DNA of 64,000 bases, from contig JAJDUU010000014.1 in NCBI GenBank assembly GCA_022826485.1, forward strand, positions 1 to 64,000, read 5' to 3'. The DNA comes from Chloroflexota bacterium (lineage in GTDB: Bacteria; Chloroflexota; UBA11872). The notes below the pieces were generated by a model, which searched no databases, was not told the origin of the DNA, and was given only the letters and a program-made list of their open reading frames with translations. The position numbers and the translations under genes were made by a program. Positions 53,123-62,369 of this stretch are shown piece after piece. Within the stretch, counting starts at the first letter, position 1; every line of letters starts with the position of its first letter.

Positions 53123-53926
53123 TCACTCCTTGTACAGGATCCCGAGGCCCGCCTTGTATGTCGTCGGCAAGCCGCTCTCGGCACGGAATCGCTCATAGCC
53201 GAGGCGCGCCTTCCAGATTGACTCTTCGCAACAGTCGTCGACATAGATCGCACCGCCGGAACACACCCGCGGCCAGAACATCTTCAGTGCGAGATAGGTC
53301 GGCTCGCTGAGATCGATGTCCAACAGGATGGCCGAATAGGACGGCGACAAGTCTTGCGGCGATGTCGCTGTCACGTCGCCCTTGACCAGCTTCACGTCTT
53401 CACAGCCGTGAAAGCGCAGCAGGGTACGCGCGAGAGCGACAGAGTTGGCAGCGAACATTCGCGACCGATTGCGGGGGGTTCCGAGCCCGGCATCGACGTC
53501 GAACTGATCCTGCACGAACCCGCTGAAGGTGTCGTAGCAGATGTAGGTTCCGGTCCAGCCCATGTGCCGCAAGGCGGTGCTGGCGAGGACGGCCGTGCCG
53601 CCAATATTGCAGCCGATCTCGGCGACGTCGCCCGAAAGATGCGCGCGATCGACGAGCCCGTTCAGATAGACGCCGAGCCGCTCCGGCTCCAGCCCGGCCG
53701 GCGGAAATCGGTAGAACAAGTGAACGAGCGGCCGCTTCAGCGCCGCCATGAGGCGGTACATCATGCACTCCTCCCGGACCAAGTCGATGGACGTGGGATT
53801 TGGAGAGTCCGACTTCCATTTGAGCAGCCATCGCCTCACTGGGCAAGTCCTCCACTCTGGATTCTTCGACTGAATCGCGGCTCGTGTCATTGCTTTGAAG
53901 CACTCGGCTAGGAAATGTACGCCCAT
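53123..53926 (-). CDS. TylF/macrocin-type O-methyltransferase
   Basis: This 267-residue protein has the class I SAM-binding motif VAEIGCNIGGTAVLAS, TGTYICYDTFSGFV, DVKLVKGDV and the SAILLDIDLSEPTYLALKMFWPRV plus IYVDDCC ending of TylF-like sugar O-methyltransferases. I chose ATG 53926, GVHFLAECFKAM; ATG 53890 is also possible, and the longer frame to 54052 looks non-coding. It methylates a sugar or other hydroxyl, fitting the glycan region. Its GC content is lower than its neighbours, and a 30-bp direct repeat flanks it, suggesting insertion. Confidence 0.8.
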   Translation of the reverse strand: MGVHFLAECFKAMTRAAIQSKNPEWRTCPVRRWLLKWKSDSPNPTSIDLVREECMMYRLMAALKRPLVHLFYRFPPAGLEPERLGVYLNGLVDRAHLSGDVAEIGCNIGGTAVLASTALRHMGWTGTYICYDTFSGFVQDQFDVDAGLGTPRNRSRMFAANSVALARTLLRFHGCEDVKLVKGDVTATSPQDLSPSYSAILLDIDLSEPTYLALKMFWPRVCSGGAIYVDDCCEESIWKARLGYERFRAESGLPTTYKAGLGILYKE

Positions 53927-54509
53927 GTCGGCCGAACCCAAGGCACCGGGAATGGGCTCGCCACGGCCGACCGACGACGCAGGGCCTGCGGCTGCGCGAA
54001 CGGACGATCGCGAACGCGACCATCCTCGACGCGCCGGCGTAAGCGGAGGCATTGCGCCTCACGCAGGGCAGATTGCGGCCCCACGCACCGCAAGACGGGC
54101 GGATCGAGCCGGCACGTTGCCCCACGCGACGATCCCGGACCCGCACGAGGCCCCTAGCGCTCAGATGCCCCGGTTGCTCAGAGATTCGCTAGGGCAATAT
54201 GTAGCGAGTGTGGCATGCCAAATCAGACTTAACACTAGAATGCAATTCGCATGTAGGCATATCAAACGCATTCTTGATTTTCGAGAGTACTGTGCGAGTG
54301 AGACTGAACAGTGCATGTGAGAAATAAACAACGGTGTGGCTTCCACAATACATCGTCAATTCTCGGGAAACCTTGCCGATGGAAGGCGTCAACGCGAGTG
54401 GAGGTTGGTCGTGATCGTCATTCTGCCGATCGCGGAGATTGCACTGGCATTGCCTCGGCGGATACTGGCGATGGAAGGGCGTTGGTGGTAGCATCCCGCG
54501 CTCGCTGCC
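53927..54509. other. AT-richer intergenic region
   Basis: This 583-bp spacer has no credible gene. The part at 54190-54400 is clearly AT-richer than its surroundings, with stretches such as aatcagacttaacac and ttgattttcgagag. The right edge holds the second copy of the 30-bp repeat (54478-54507), directly before the glycosyltransferase start. It looks like imported or decayed DNA. Confidence 0.5.
54478..54507. repeat. 30-bp direct repeat, copy 2
   Basis: This copy matches 53084-53113 at 29 of 30 positions and ends 2 bp before the TTG start of the family 4 glycosyltransferase. Its TAGCAT is well placed for a promoter only if the start codon lies further downstream. Confidence 0.65.
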
Positions 54510-55781
54510 TTGGTGGTCACCCCGTTGCGAATCCTGCTGATCATGAACGGATTGGTTCGCGAGCAGATTGACGGCGGCTGCGTCAGGATCATCGAGATCG
54601 CGAGGCAGTGGCAACGAGCCGGGCATGACATTCACCTGATGGGCAGCGCCCAGGCCGGAATCACCTGTCAGCAATGGGGTCTCACACCGACGACACACAT
54701 CACTCGGTGGCGAGTAGGCGAGGGCCGCTGGTGGATCGTGTTGCACTCGCTTGCCGTGTGCTTGTTCGCCCCGCTGTCGCTGTGGCGACTGAAGCCGAGC
54801 CTGATCGTAACCGCGCACGATCAGCCCTACGATGTCTTACCTGGCGCCATGCTCAAGCTGCAAAACTGGAAGCGCGCGCGCTTGGGCGTGGTTGTGCACT
54901 TGGTGCCGGTTTGGCGGTTTTGGCGCCGGCAGGGACCGCGCTGGTACCACGCGCTTGCTTTTCTCCTTGCGCACCGGCTGTCCTTGCTCTGCGCGGCCCT
55001 CTTCGCCAACTGCACGCTCGCAGTCTCCCGCGCGACCGCGCGCCAGCTTCGGCGCACTGGATTTCCGATGCGCCGTGTCGCCGCAGTGGCCTGCGGCGTG
55101 GATTTAGCCGCCATGGGCGCAGTCACGCCGAACCAACGGCAACCGCGGTGTGACGCAACATCCGTTGGTCGTACGGCCGCCTCAAAGGGCGTCTTTGACC
55201 TCATCGACGCATGGGCACTGGTGGTTTCTCAGAGGCCAGGTGCCAAGCTCGCGATGATTGGTGACGGACCCGACCAAGATGGGGTGAGCGATCGCATTCG
55301 ATACTGGGGGCTCGAAGAGAACGTCGATCTCTTGGGGTCGACGACAAACGCCGAGAAGGATCAATGCGTTGGCGCTTGCCGAGTCTTCGTGCTCCCCTCG
55401 CACGAGGAGAACTGGTCAATTGCCATGGCCGAAGCCATGGCGCTCGGCGTACCGGTGGTCGCTTACGACTTGCCGGAACTCCTCGAGGTCTGGGGCGATG
55501 CCTACCAGGCTGTTCCCGAAGGCGACATTCCTGCGCTTGCCGGCGCTATTCTGTCCCTGCTGGACGACGAGCCTCGTCGTCACGAGCTCGCCGGGCGGGG
55601 CTTGGCCCGTGTGAGCGAGCTCGACTGGTCCGTGATCGCGGAGCGCGAGCTTGAACTGCTAATGGGAGACCTTGCTGATGAAGACCCGCTCGGCGGGGAC
55701 CCGTGGCTGGTGGCGTCGCCGGAGTCGCGCGCCTCGGCCGACCCGTCGCCTCCCAGGCCTCCGACGATCGCGTCCAGCTAG
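54510..55781 (+). CDS. family 4 (GT-B fold) glycosyltransferase
   Basis: This 423-residue protein has an N-terminal Rossmann half (LRILLIMNGLVREQIDGGCVRIIEIARQW), RLKPSLIVTAHDQP, and a C-terminal half with SVGRTAASKGVFDLIDAW, AMIGDGPDQDG, LPSHEENWSIAMAEAMALGVPVVAYD, which is the E-x7-E nucleotide-sugar-binding motif. It probably adds a sugar to a lipid-linked glycan. The first start is TTG 54510, followed by GTG 54513; the ATG at 54543 is also in frame. Confidence 0.87.
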   Translation: MVVTPLRILLIMNGLVREQIDGGCVRIIEIARQWQRAGHDIHLMGSAQAGITCQQWGLTPTTHITRWRVGEGRWWIVLHSLAVCLFAPLSLWRLKPSLIVTAHDQPYDVLPGAMLKLQNWKRARLGVVVHLVPVWRFWRRQGPRWYHALAFLLAHRLSLLCAALFANCTLAVSRATARQLRRTGFPMRRVAAVACGVDLAAMGAVTPNQRQPRCDATSVGRTAASKGVFDLIDAWALVVSQRPGAKLAMIGDGPDQDGVSDRIRYWGLEENVDLLGSTTNAEKDQCVGACRVFVLPSHEENWSIAMAEAMALGVPVVAYDLPELLEVWGDAYQAVPEGDIPALAGAILSLLDDEPRRHELAGRGLARVSELDWSVIAERELELLMGDLADEDPLGGDPWLVASPESRASADPSPPRPPTIASS

Positions 55782-55852
55782 GTGCTCGCCTCCAACGTCG
55801 ACGGCTCGGCGTTGGTCCGCCTGGCCGAACGCTGAGCCGGTCACCGCCTGAG

Positions 55853-57235
55853 GTGCGCCAGACCGCGGCAGCGCCATCCGGTTCCGACGCCGGCGGGGCT
55901 TCGGGCGAAACGGGCGAGCCGGCAGACGTGGCCGAAGCCAGACCCTCGGGGCCGCGCGTCGTCGCCCGCGACACGGTGGTGCTCGGCGGCCTGAACTTTC
56001 TCGCCAGCCTGACGTCCTTTGGGTTTCAGTGGGCCATGGCGCGCCTGCTGGCGCCCGGTGACTACGCCGATTTGTTCGCGGTGCTGGCGCTGTTCGCCGT
56101 GCTGTCCGTGCCTTCGCAGCTGCTGCTGCCGATTGGCACCCGCATCACAAGTCTGGCCGTGGTTGCACGCGGAAGATCGGCTGCCCTCGAGGTCTTGCGG
56201 CGAGCGATTGTCCGGGGCGGGCTGGTTGGCCTGGTCGCGTGGATCGTCGTCGCCGCGACGAGCGGCGCCATCGAGTTCCTGCTTGGGACCGACAACCGTC
56301 CGGCGATCATCTGGCTGGGTTGTGCGGTGGCGATCGCCTTCGTGGTGCCGTACACCAAGGCCCTGCTGACCGGGCTGCGGGCTTTCCTCTTGCTCGGGGC
56401 CTCCAATCTGGTGGACGGCGCGCTTCGCGCGGGGATTGGCGTCGGATTGGTGGCGCTTGGCTTCGGCGTGGCGGGAGGCATGGCCGCTTCCGCGCTGTCC
56501 GGAATCGTCGGGGTCCTCGTCGTGGTGATCGCCGCGCCGTACATCGCCCGGGCGACCACCGAAGCGCCGGTTGAAACTCCGCCGGATGCGAGCGGAATGT
56601 CCGCCCACGTGCGGGTTGGGCTGTTGAGCCTGTCGCTGGCGATCCTGATGAACGTGGACGTCCTGGTCGTGCGGCACTTCTTTGACGATGCCAACGCGTC
56701 GCTCTACGCCGCCTCCGCGCTCGTCGGACGCATCGTCCTCTTTGCCTCGGCGCCCGCGGCGCAGGTGGTGCTCCCGCACATCATTCGGCAGGTGGCTGCT
56801 CGCGAGCCGTTTACGCGCACCTTCGCCGTTACGGCCGCCTTCACGATGCTCATCAGCGGCGGCGCGGCGCTGATAATCGTGGTCGCCCCCGAGTTCGTGT
56901 TTCAGATCATCTTCGCGGACCGCTACGTTCCTGATCCCCCGCTGGTCTGGGCATACACCCTCGTCGGTTCACTGCTCGCACTGCTGACCCTGCTGACGTA
57001 TTTCCACATTGGGGCCGGTACGCTTCGGGTATGGCTTGTGCTCGTCCCGCTGAGCATTGCGTGCGCCGTGACGCTTTGGCTTCAGCACGAAACCCTGACC
57101 GCGGTAGCGTGGACGCTGGATGCGTTCCTGGGCGCCGGCGTCATCGCGATGCTTGGCTGGGCCGTCATGGTGCTCCGGCGCGACCGTGCCGGCGGAGGGC
57201 GTCAGCCGGCGGAGGCAGGCACGCGCCGTTCGTGA
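55853..57235 (+). CDS. Wzx-like polysaccharide flippase
   Basis: This 460-residue protein begins at GTG 55853 after a polar ~40-residue leader. It has about 12 to 14 membrane helices in the MATE/Wzx style: VLGGLNFLASLTSFGFQWAMARLLAPGDYADLF, FVVPYTKALLTGLRAFLLLGASN, SLAILMNVDVLVVRHFFD, ASALVGRIVLFASAPAAQVVLPHI. It should flip lipid-linked oligosaccharide across the membrane. The frame upstream to 55703 overlaps the glycosyltransferase and is not coding. It sits between the glycosyltransferase and the giant membrane protein. Confidence 0.82.
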   Translation: MRQTAAAPSGSDAGGASGETGEPADVAEARPSGPRVVARDTVVLGGLNFLASLTSFGFQWAMARLLAPGDYADLFAVLALFAVLSVPSQLLLPIGTRITSLAVVARGRSAALEVLRRAIVRGGLVGLVAWIVVAATSGAIEFLLGTDNRPAIIWLGCAVAIAFVVPYTKALLTGLRAFLLLGASNLVDGALRAGIGVGLVALGFGVAGGMAASALSGIVGVLVVVIAAPYIARATTEAPVETPPDASGMSAHVRVGLLSLSLAILMNVDVLVVRHFFDDANASLYAASALVGRIVLFASAPAAQVVLPHIIRQVAAREPFTRTFAVTAAFTMLISGGAALIIVVAPEFVFQIIFADRYVPDPPLVWAYTLVGSLLALLTLLTYFHIGAGTLRVWLVLVPLSIACAVTLWLQHETLTAVAWTLDAFLGAGVIAMLGWAVMVLRRDRAGGGRQPAEAGTRRS

Positions 57236-57325
57236 GGTGGCCCTCGATGCCGTCTGGTCAGCCGGAGCGTTCACGCCGGTGACCGGCGGACCGCTTGAGA
57301 TACGGGCAATGAGTTCCGGGGCCGC

Positions 57326-60300
57326 ATGAGCGCCAGCGCCATGCCGGCCGCGGCGCAACGCGGTCCTTCGGTCGTGTCAGATGTGCTGCGGCGGTCATTT
57401 GCCTGGGTTCGGCGGCTGATCGCCCGCCACCCGGACGCGGCGGCCTACGCGGCCATTGTGTTGCTGGTGGTGATCTGGCACCGCGGCTTGATCTTCGACC
57501 CGGGCTACCTCGGGCTGCGCGACGACTGGACCACTCCGTTCGCCGCCTGGCAGAACACCGACTTTGCCCTCGACCGGCTCTCGGCGTGGCAGACGAACTA
57601 CTTCGGGTCGTCCGAGGAAGAACGAGCGATGAGCCAGTACCTCCAGCTTGCGTTGGGGACCCTGACGCTCATTCCCGGTGTCGACGGTTGGTTCACCTCG
57701 CGGGTCTCCATCATCTTTCTCGCGCTGGCCGGCGTCTTCATGTACCAGGCCGCCAAACGCTTCGAGTTCGGCAGGCCCGCGGCCTTCACGGCCGCGGTCG
57801 TGTACATGACGACGCCGTTCTTCTTGGACGCCTTCATCACCGGCTATGCCGCCATGCTCATCAGCGTGGCGCTGCTGCCCAAGGCCCTTCAGGTTGCGCA
57901 TGAGACCTTCGACCGCGCGCCGGGCGCTCGTGGATTCGTGCGCGGCAGCCTGTGGATTGGATTGGCTGCCAGCTCAATCCACATGACCTTCATCACCACC
58001 GCCGTGGTTGGCGGCTATGCGCTGTTTCGGGCCTTCACCGCGGAGGGACCACGGGGTCAGCGCCTGCGGCGACTGGGACTCGTCGCCGCCATGGGGCTCA
58101 GCGTCATCCTGTTGCACCCGGCCATCGCCTTTATCTCATGGCAGATCATCGTGGTGCCCTCGGCAAATCAGGTCATGTCGGCCTGGAGCATCGAGGCCGC
58201 CGCTCAGTGGATCAAAGGCGCCGCGCCGACCCTGACCGAGGCGCTGACCCTCACCGGTCCTCCCTACAACTACTCCCAGAATCCGGAGGGGCCGCTGGCC
58301 GCTGGCAGTGGCGTCCGGCTCGTGGCGCGCGGCCTCATGACGGGACTGGCCCTGGTTGCGCCGGTGCTGCTAACTGGGCGCGCCCGGCAGCGCGCCCTGC
58401 TGGGCGTGGTCGGGTTTCTTGCCCTGGTGCTGATCGGGAAGGGATTCAACGAACCGTTCGCGGTCATCCAGGATGCGATTGACGGCACGGTGGTGGGCGC
58501 AATCTTCAGGAACATTCGCTATCTCACCGTTGGGGCGGGGCTGCTGCTGGCGTTCCTGGTGGGGCAGAGCGTCGCCCATCTCGCGGCCCGGCCGCCCGAC
58601 GCGTGGCGACGCGCGGGCGGCGTTCTCGTCGGCGTGGTGGTCGCGGCCAGCACGCTGCCCTTCTGGAACGGGAACCTCGCGGGCCATCTGCCGCCCTACA
58701 CGATCGACGACGACACCGTCGCCGCGATCGAAAACCTGCGCGCGTTGCCTCACAACGACCGCATGGTCCACTTGCCGATGTTCTGGCCGAGCAGCTATCA
58801 GAGCAGCACCGGTCGGTTCTCAACCCAGGGAAATCCCCCCTCCGTCGTGCAGCCGCCGAAGCGATCGATCTGGGGCTCGGCGGCCTCCACGCTCAACGGC
58901 CCGTGGACCGCCACACTCAATCAGGGGCTCTACGGTCCGAACCGGTATCCCGTCGACCGGCTCCTGGCCTACGGGCGCTTTCGCAACGTCATGCTCGATC
59001 CGCATTGGGAGAGCACCCACGCTGGATTCATCGTGCCGACCGGCGAGCCGTGGCTGGAATGGCAGGAGCGACGCCCCCGCCCGCAGCTCGCGCTGGCGGC
59101 GCAGCCGGGCCTCGACCATATGGATGAGCTGTCCGTGGGTGAGGTCGAAATCTATGAGGTGACGACGCCGCCGGGATCACGTCTGGGATCTCCTGGGCGC
59201 ATCATCGTCGGCTCCCCGTCCCTCCGACCGCTCGTAACCGCTTGGCATATGTTCGATGACGCGAGCGCCGTGGCCATCGCCAGCGGCGAGCTGGGAGTGC
59301 GCGGGATCGACGGCGCGCCCGGCGGCGCGGTCCGAGCCGCCACGGAAATCTGGTTGGGCGCCGACCCGCAGGACCTGACGGCCAACTATCTGCCCGAGGG
59401 CGCGTTGGTGAGCCCCGCGGACCAGGTCTGGCCGCAAGTCCCTGACGCCACCCGGGAATGGGTGGCCCCCTACAAGAACGCCTGGTGGTACGCCGATCCC
59501 GAGATCGCGGATATGACACGCGGCCTGCTCACCCGAGCCGGCGACGTGGCCTTCACCGTTGCGATCGATACCACCGGCGCGACCGACGAGCTTTGGATTC
59601 GCCACTTCGTGAGCCCCGAGGGCAGCGCGCTGGAGATCGTGTTGGACGGGCGATCCGTGGCTCGCATCAACACCCGCGAGGCTGCCGGCTACGGCTACCG
59701 CTGGACGCGGGTCGAGGCGCCAACCGACCGCGCCGGCCCGCATGACGTCCTGGTGCGAACCGATGGACCCGGACTCAACGCCGTTTCGCAGCTGGCTTTG
59801 CTGTCGTCGTCGGAGACTCAGGCAGCCGAGCGGGCGGCCGAGCAAGCGCTGGCCCGGCTTCCCGTCTTTACCGTGTTGCCGGACCTCGGGACAACGGATG
59901 GCGACCGCACGTTTCAGCTGACGCGCGCCGGCGCGTATACCGTGCGGCTCGCCGCCCTGCCGGGCCTGCAGCCCACGCTCAGCATCGATGGGTCGCCGAT
60001 CCCACTGGAGCGCAGCGGCACCGAGCTGGGCTACGACATTCTGGAAGGAGTGGTAGAGCTCGACGCCGGACCGCACCGCCTGACCCTGCGCGCGCCGCCG
60101 CCGCCGGAGCCTGTGGTCAGCGTGAGCCACCAGCTTCCTGAGGCCACGGCATTTCAGCCCTGTGAAACCGTCGTGTGCGCCGGCGCCGTCCGCGTTGAAG
60201 CGTCAGTGCCGTCCGATGGTCGAATCGTCTCCTTCACCGGTCGAGTCACCACCGGCGCAGACGGCGTCAACGTGACAGGCGCTCAGGCGCACCCCTACGT

Positions 60301-60853
60301 CGCGCACCAGATTCACCGTGAGCTGGCCAATGAGCACGACAGACTCGTGCGGGTCGAGGTGCCGCTCGACGCCGGATCGCCCGTCGCGACCCTCGACGTG
60401 CAACATCTGCGCGAAGGACTACCCGGCTTGGAGTTCGAGTTGCTGGAGGTTGGGGTCTCCCCACTGCCGCACAGCCTCACCGTCGTCCTCGCGCATGCGC
60501 CGCAATCGCAGCCTGCCGGAGGCGGCGGGCTCTCGCTGACGGGCGAGGGGCTGGGCTGGGCAGCCGCGGAGTACCACGGCGAGTCGCGTGAGCGGCTCGT
60601 TCGGCTAGACGAGCGATTCGATCCGCGCTGGGTGCTCCACGTCAATGGCCGCGAGGTGAGCTCGGAGCGCCATGTGGTCGTCGACGGGCACTTCAATGGG
60701 TGGTTCGCGAACCTGGCGCCCGGCGACGAGGTGACGGCGACGTTCACGCCGAACTACGGGTACTTCTGGATTCTGATGGTGAATCTGGGGTTCCTCTTCG
60801 GCATGCTGCTCTTTGGCTGGGCGCCGCTGCCGCGCCGGTGGTGGCGGCGGTGA
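57326..60853 (+). CDS. giant GT-C-type membrane protein with large extracytoplasmic domain
   Basis: This 1175-residue protein has about ten membrane helices in its first ~440 residues and one near the C-terminus (YFWILMVNLGFLFGMLLF). The loop after helix 1 (GYLGLRDDWTTPFAAWQN) has the acidic pair typical of GT-C glycosyltransferases; this and HLPMFWPSSYQSS resemble the AftD/DUF3367 arabinofuranosyltransferase-like family. The ~600-residue middle domain is beta-rich (VDIT-style strands) and probably extracytoplasmic. It should use a lipid-phosphate sugar donor, for example from the enzyme at 48079. The next gene overlaps its stop (GTGA). Confidence 0.75.
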   Translation: MSASAMPAAAQRGPSVVSDVLRRSFAWVRRLIARHPDAAAYAAIVLLVVIWHRGLIFDPGYLGLRDDWTTPFAAWQNTDFALDRLSAWQTNYFGSSEEERAMSQYLQLALGTLTLIPGVDGWFTSRVSIIFLALAGVFMYQAAKRFEFGRPAAFTAAVVYMTTPFFLDAFITGYAAMLISVALLPKALQVAHETFDRAPGARGFVRGSLWIGLAASSIHMTFITTAVVGGYALFRAFTAEGPRGQRLRRLGLVAAMGLSVILLHPAIAFISWQIIVVPSANQVMSAWSIEAAAQWIKGAAPTLTEALTLTGPPYNYSQNPEGPLAAGSGVRLVARGLMTGLALVAPVLLTGRARQRALLGVVGFLALVLIGKGFNEPFAVIQDAIDGTVVGAIFRNIRYLTVGAGLLLAFLVGQSVAHLAARPPDAWRRAGGVLVGVVVAASTLPFWNGNLAGHLPPYTIDDDTVAAIENLRALPHNDRMVHLPMFWPSSYQSSTGRFSTQGNPPSVVQPPKRSIWGSAASTLNGPWTATLNQGLYGPNRYPVDRLLAYGRFRNVMLDPHWESTHAGFIVPTGEPWLEWQERRPRPQLALAAQPGLDHMDELSVGEVEIYEVTTPPGSRLGSPGRIIVGSPSLRPLVTAWHMFDDASAVAIASGELGVRGIDGAPGGAVRAATEIWLGADPQDLTANYLPEGALVSPADQVWPQVPDATREWVAPYKNAWWYADPEIADMTRGLLTRAGDVAFTVAIDTTGATDELWIRHFVSPEGSALEIVLDGRSVARINTREAAGYGYRWTRVEAPTDRAGPHDVLVRTDGPGLNAVSQLALLSSSETQAAERAAEQALARLPVFTVLPDLGTTDGDRTFQLTRAGAYTVRLAALPGLQPTLSIDGSPIPLERSGTELGYDILEGVVELDAGPHRLTLRAPPPPEPVVSVSHQLPEATAFQPCETVVCAGAVRVEASVPSDGRIVSFTGRVTTGADGVNVTGAQAHPYVAHQIHRELANEHDRLVRVEVPLDAGSPVATLDVQHLREGLPGLEFELLEVGVSPLPHSLTVVLAHAPQSQPAGGGGLSLTGEGLGWAAAEYHGESRERLVRLDERFDPRWVLHVNGREVSSERHVVVDGHFNGWFANLAPGDEVTATFTPNYGYFWILMVNLGFLFGMLLFGWAPLPRRWWRR

Positions 60854-62013
60854 CCGCGAGTCGCCGCTGGCCCGTCGTCCCGGCGATTTGGATCGTCGCC
60901 GTGGTCCTGAGTGTCGCCGCCGCCATAGGCTGGCCCGCTGGCCCCCTGGTCGTCGGCGGCGTGACGGGCGATCCCTTTGAGATCGGCCCACTGCTCCCGG
61001 GCTGGAGCTTGCGGCAGACGCTGAGCCCCGAGCGCGGACCTGAGCTCTTCGTCGGGTTTCAGGCGCGTCCAACGGCGTCCATCGAATCGTCGCCCTCGCT
61101 GGAGGTGCGACTCGAGCGGGACGACACGGTGCTCTGGGCCGACCGATTGCGCCTCACGCGCCAGGGCATGACCGAGTACGTCGCCACGTTCCCGGTACCC
61201 ATCGACCGCGAGGGGTACGCCCTGGCGGTGCGTGTGCTCGAGGCGCCCGGCGGCGGTGTCGTGTTGCGCGGCGTCGACATCGGCGATCCCGACGCCCGAA
61301 CACAGCTCGCCATCATGGGACAGCCGCTGCGCGGATTCCTGGCCTTGGGCCACCGGATGTTTCAGCGCCTGCCGCCCGTCCTCCACCTGGAGCCCATTGC
61401 GGCGGCTCTCGAAGGATGGACCGTCGCGGTCGCCGCCGGCGTCGCCGTCATCGCCGGGCTGGTTGGCGCGGCGGCGGCCCTACTGGTGGCGCGCGTTTAC
61501 GGGCGCCTCATGGCCATTGTCATCACCCTTGCAGGTGTAGTGGCTCTCCCGATCTGGCTATTCGTGGCGGCAGCGCACCTTGGCGTGCCTCGCATGGCGG
61601 GAACCCACATCGGGATTCTGGAGGGTCTGACGCCGACGGGCATCGCCGCGCTGCTGGCGTTCCCGCTCGTGGTGATTGCTGGTTTCGTCGCCATCGTCAA
61701 TAAGGCGCCCCGAGCCGCGGTCGACAGCGCCGGTAGCGTCGCTCGGGGCCTGCGGCTCGCAGCCATCACGGCGATCCGGCACTGGTATCTCGCTCCAATT
61801 CCCCTCGGGGGCGCGGCTGCCGCGGCCTTCATGCAGGAGGCTCATGACGTGGCGACGGCCTTGGCATTTCTGACCGGCGCCTGGGCGCTGTTCGGCGTGG
61901 TGGCAACGGCCGCCGTTTTCCGTCGAGGCGGGGGGCGTTCCGAGGAGGGAGCCCCCGAGGCGCCGGCGAGCGAAGTTTCGGTCGAGCGGGGTGCGCCGCG
62001 CGTCACCCGGTGA
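60850..62013 (+). CDS. membrane protein coupled to the GT-C protein
   Basis: This 387-residue protein starts at GTG 60850 in the stop of the preceding gene. It has an N-terminal helix (WIVAVVLSVAAAIGWP), a beta-rich extracytoplasmic segment of about 190 residues (PLLPGWSLRQTLSPERGP...VVLRGVDIGDPDAR), and four or five C-terminal helices. The beta segment is reminiscent of domains in the previous protein. I know no named family. The last ~12 codons overlap, in antisense, a scar of the carbamoyltransferase gene, so the C-terminus may have been altered. Confidence 0.65.
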   Translation: MTASRRWPVVPAIWIVAVVLSVAAAIGWPAGPLVVGGVTGDPFEIGPLLPGWSLRQTLSPERGPELFVGFQARPTASIESSPSLEVRLERDDTVLWADRLRLTRQGMTEYVATFPVPIDREGYALAVRVLEAPGGGVVLRGVDIGDPDARTQLAIMGQPLRGFLALGHRMFQRLPPVLHLEPIAAALEGWTVAVAAGVAVIAGLVGAAAALLVARVYGRLMAIVITLAGVVALPIWLFVAAAHLGVPRMAGTHIGILEGLTPTGIAALLAFPLVVIAGFVAIVNKAPRAAVDSAGSVARGLRLAAITAIRHWYLAPIPLGGAAAAAFMQEAHDVATALAFLTGAWALFGVVATAAVFRRGGGRSEEGAPEAPASEVSVERGAPRVTR

Positions 62014-62025
62014 GTTCACCATCGG
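61981..62025 (-). pseudogene. carbamoyltransferase gene fragment (antisense scar)
   Basis: The 45 bp here match 63321-63365 at about 37 positions (31 of the last 35). On the minus strand they encode MVNSPGDARRTPLDR, against MVNSPDDALRTLLNS in the intact carbamoyltransferase. The match stops abruptly at 62025. It is best read as a leftover of a second or earlier copy of that gene. Confidence 0.55.
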
Positions 62026-62369
62026 ACAGGCAGAATCACGAACTCCGCCTGCCGACGACTCGAGCCCTCGCGCGGCATTCCCAAGCCCAAATCCGCAGTG
62101 GCGAACGCCCATCTCGAGATCTTGCGATTGCGCTAAACTGGGTGCCGCCAAATCTCTCGGTTGCGTCACGAGCAACACTGTCGCTCCAATCGAAAGAACG
62201 CAACCAATTCACACGGCGCCTGCCTCTGTCGGACGTACGGGACATGCCGGCGATTACCAATTGGCCGGCGAACTGAAAGCAGTTCAATCACAAAGTTGCC
62301 GTGGTGTCAGAAAGCTAATTTCCCGGTGCAAATGATGGGCCGGCCGCCGGAATCTCAGGGTCAAAGATA
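62014..62369. other. intergenic region, probable insertion junction
   Basis: This 356-bp spacer has no gene. It starts within the carbamoyltransferase scar and becomes AT-richer toward 62280-62340. The small inverted repeat around 62251-62274 (gccggcgattaccaattggccggc) could be a hairpin. The frame covering it on both strands has no recognisable product. Confidence 0.5.

Noticed and set aside
53895-54320. 141-residue frame next to the TylF-like gene
   Set aside because: It has Arg/Pro/Ala-rich noise composition, no ribosome-binding site and spans the AT-rich spacer.
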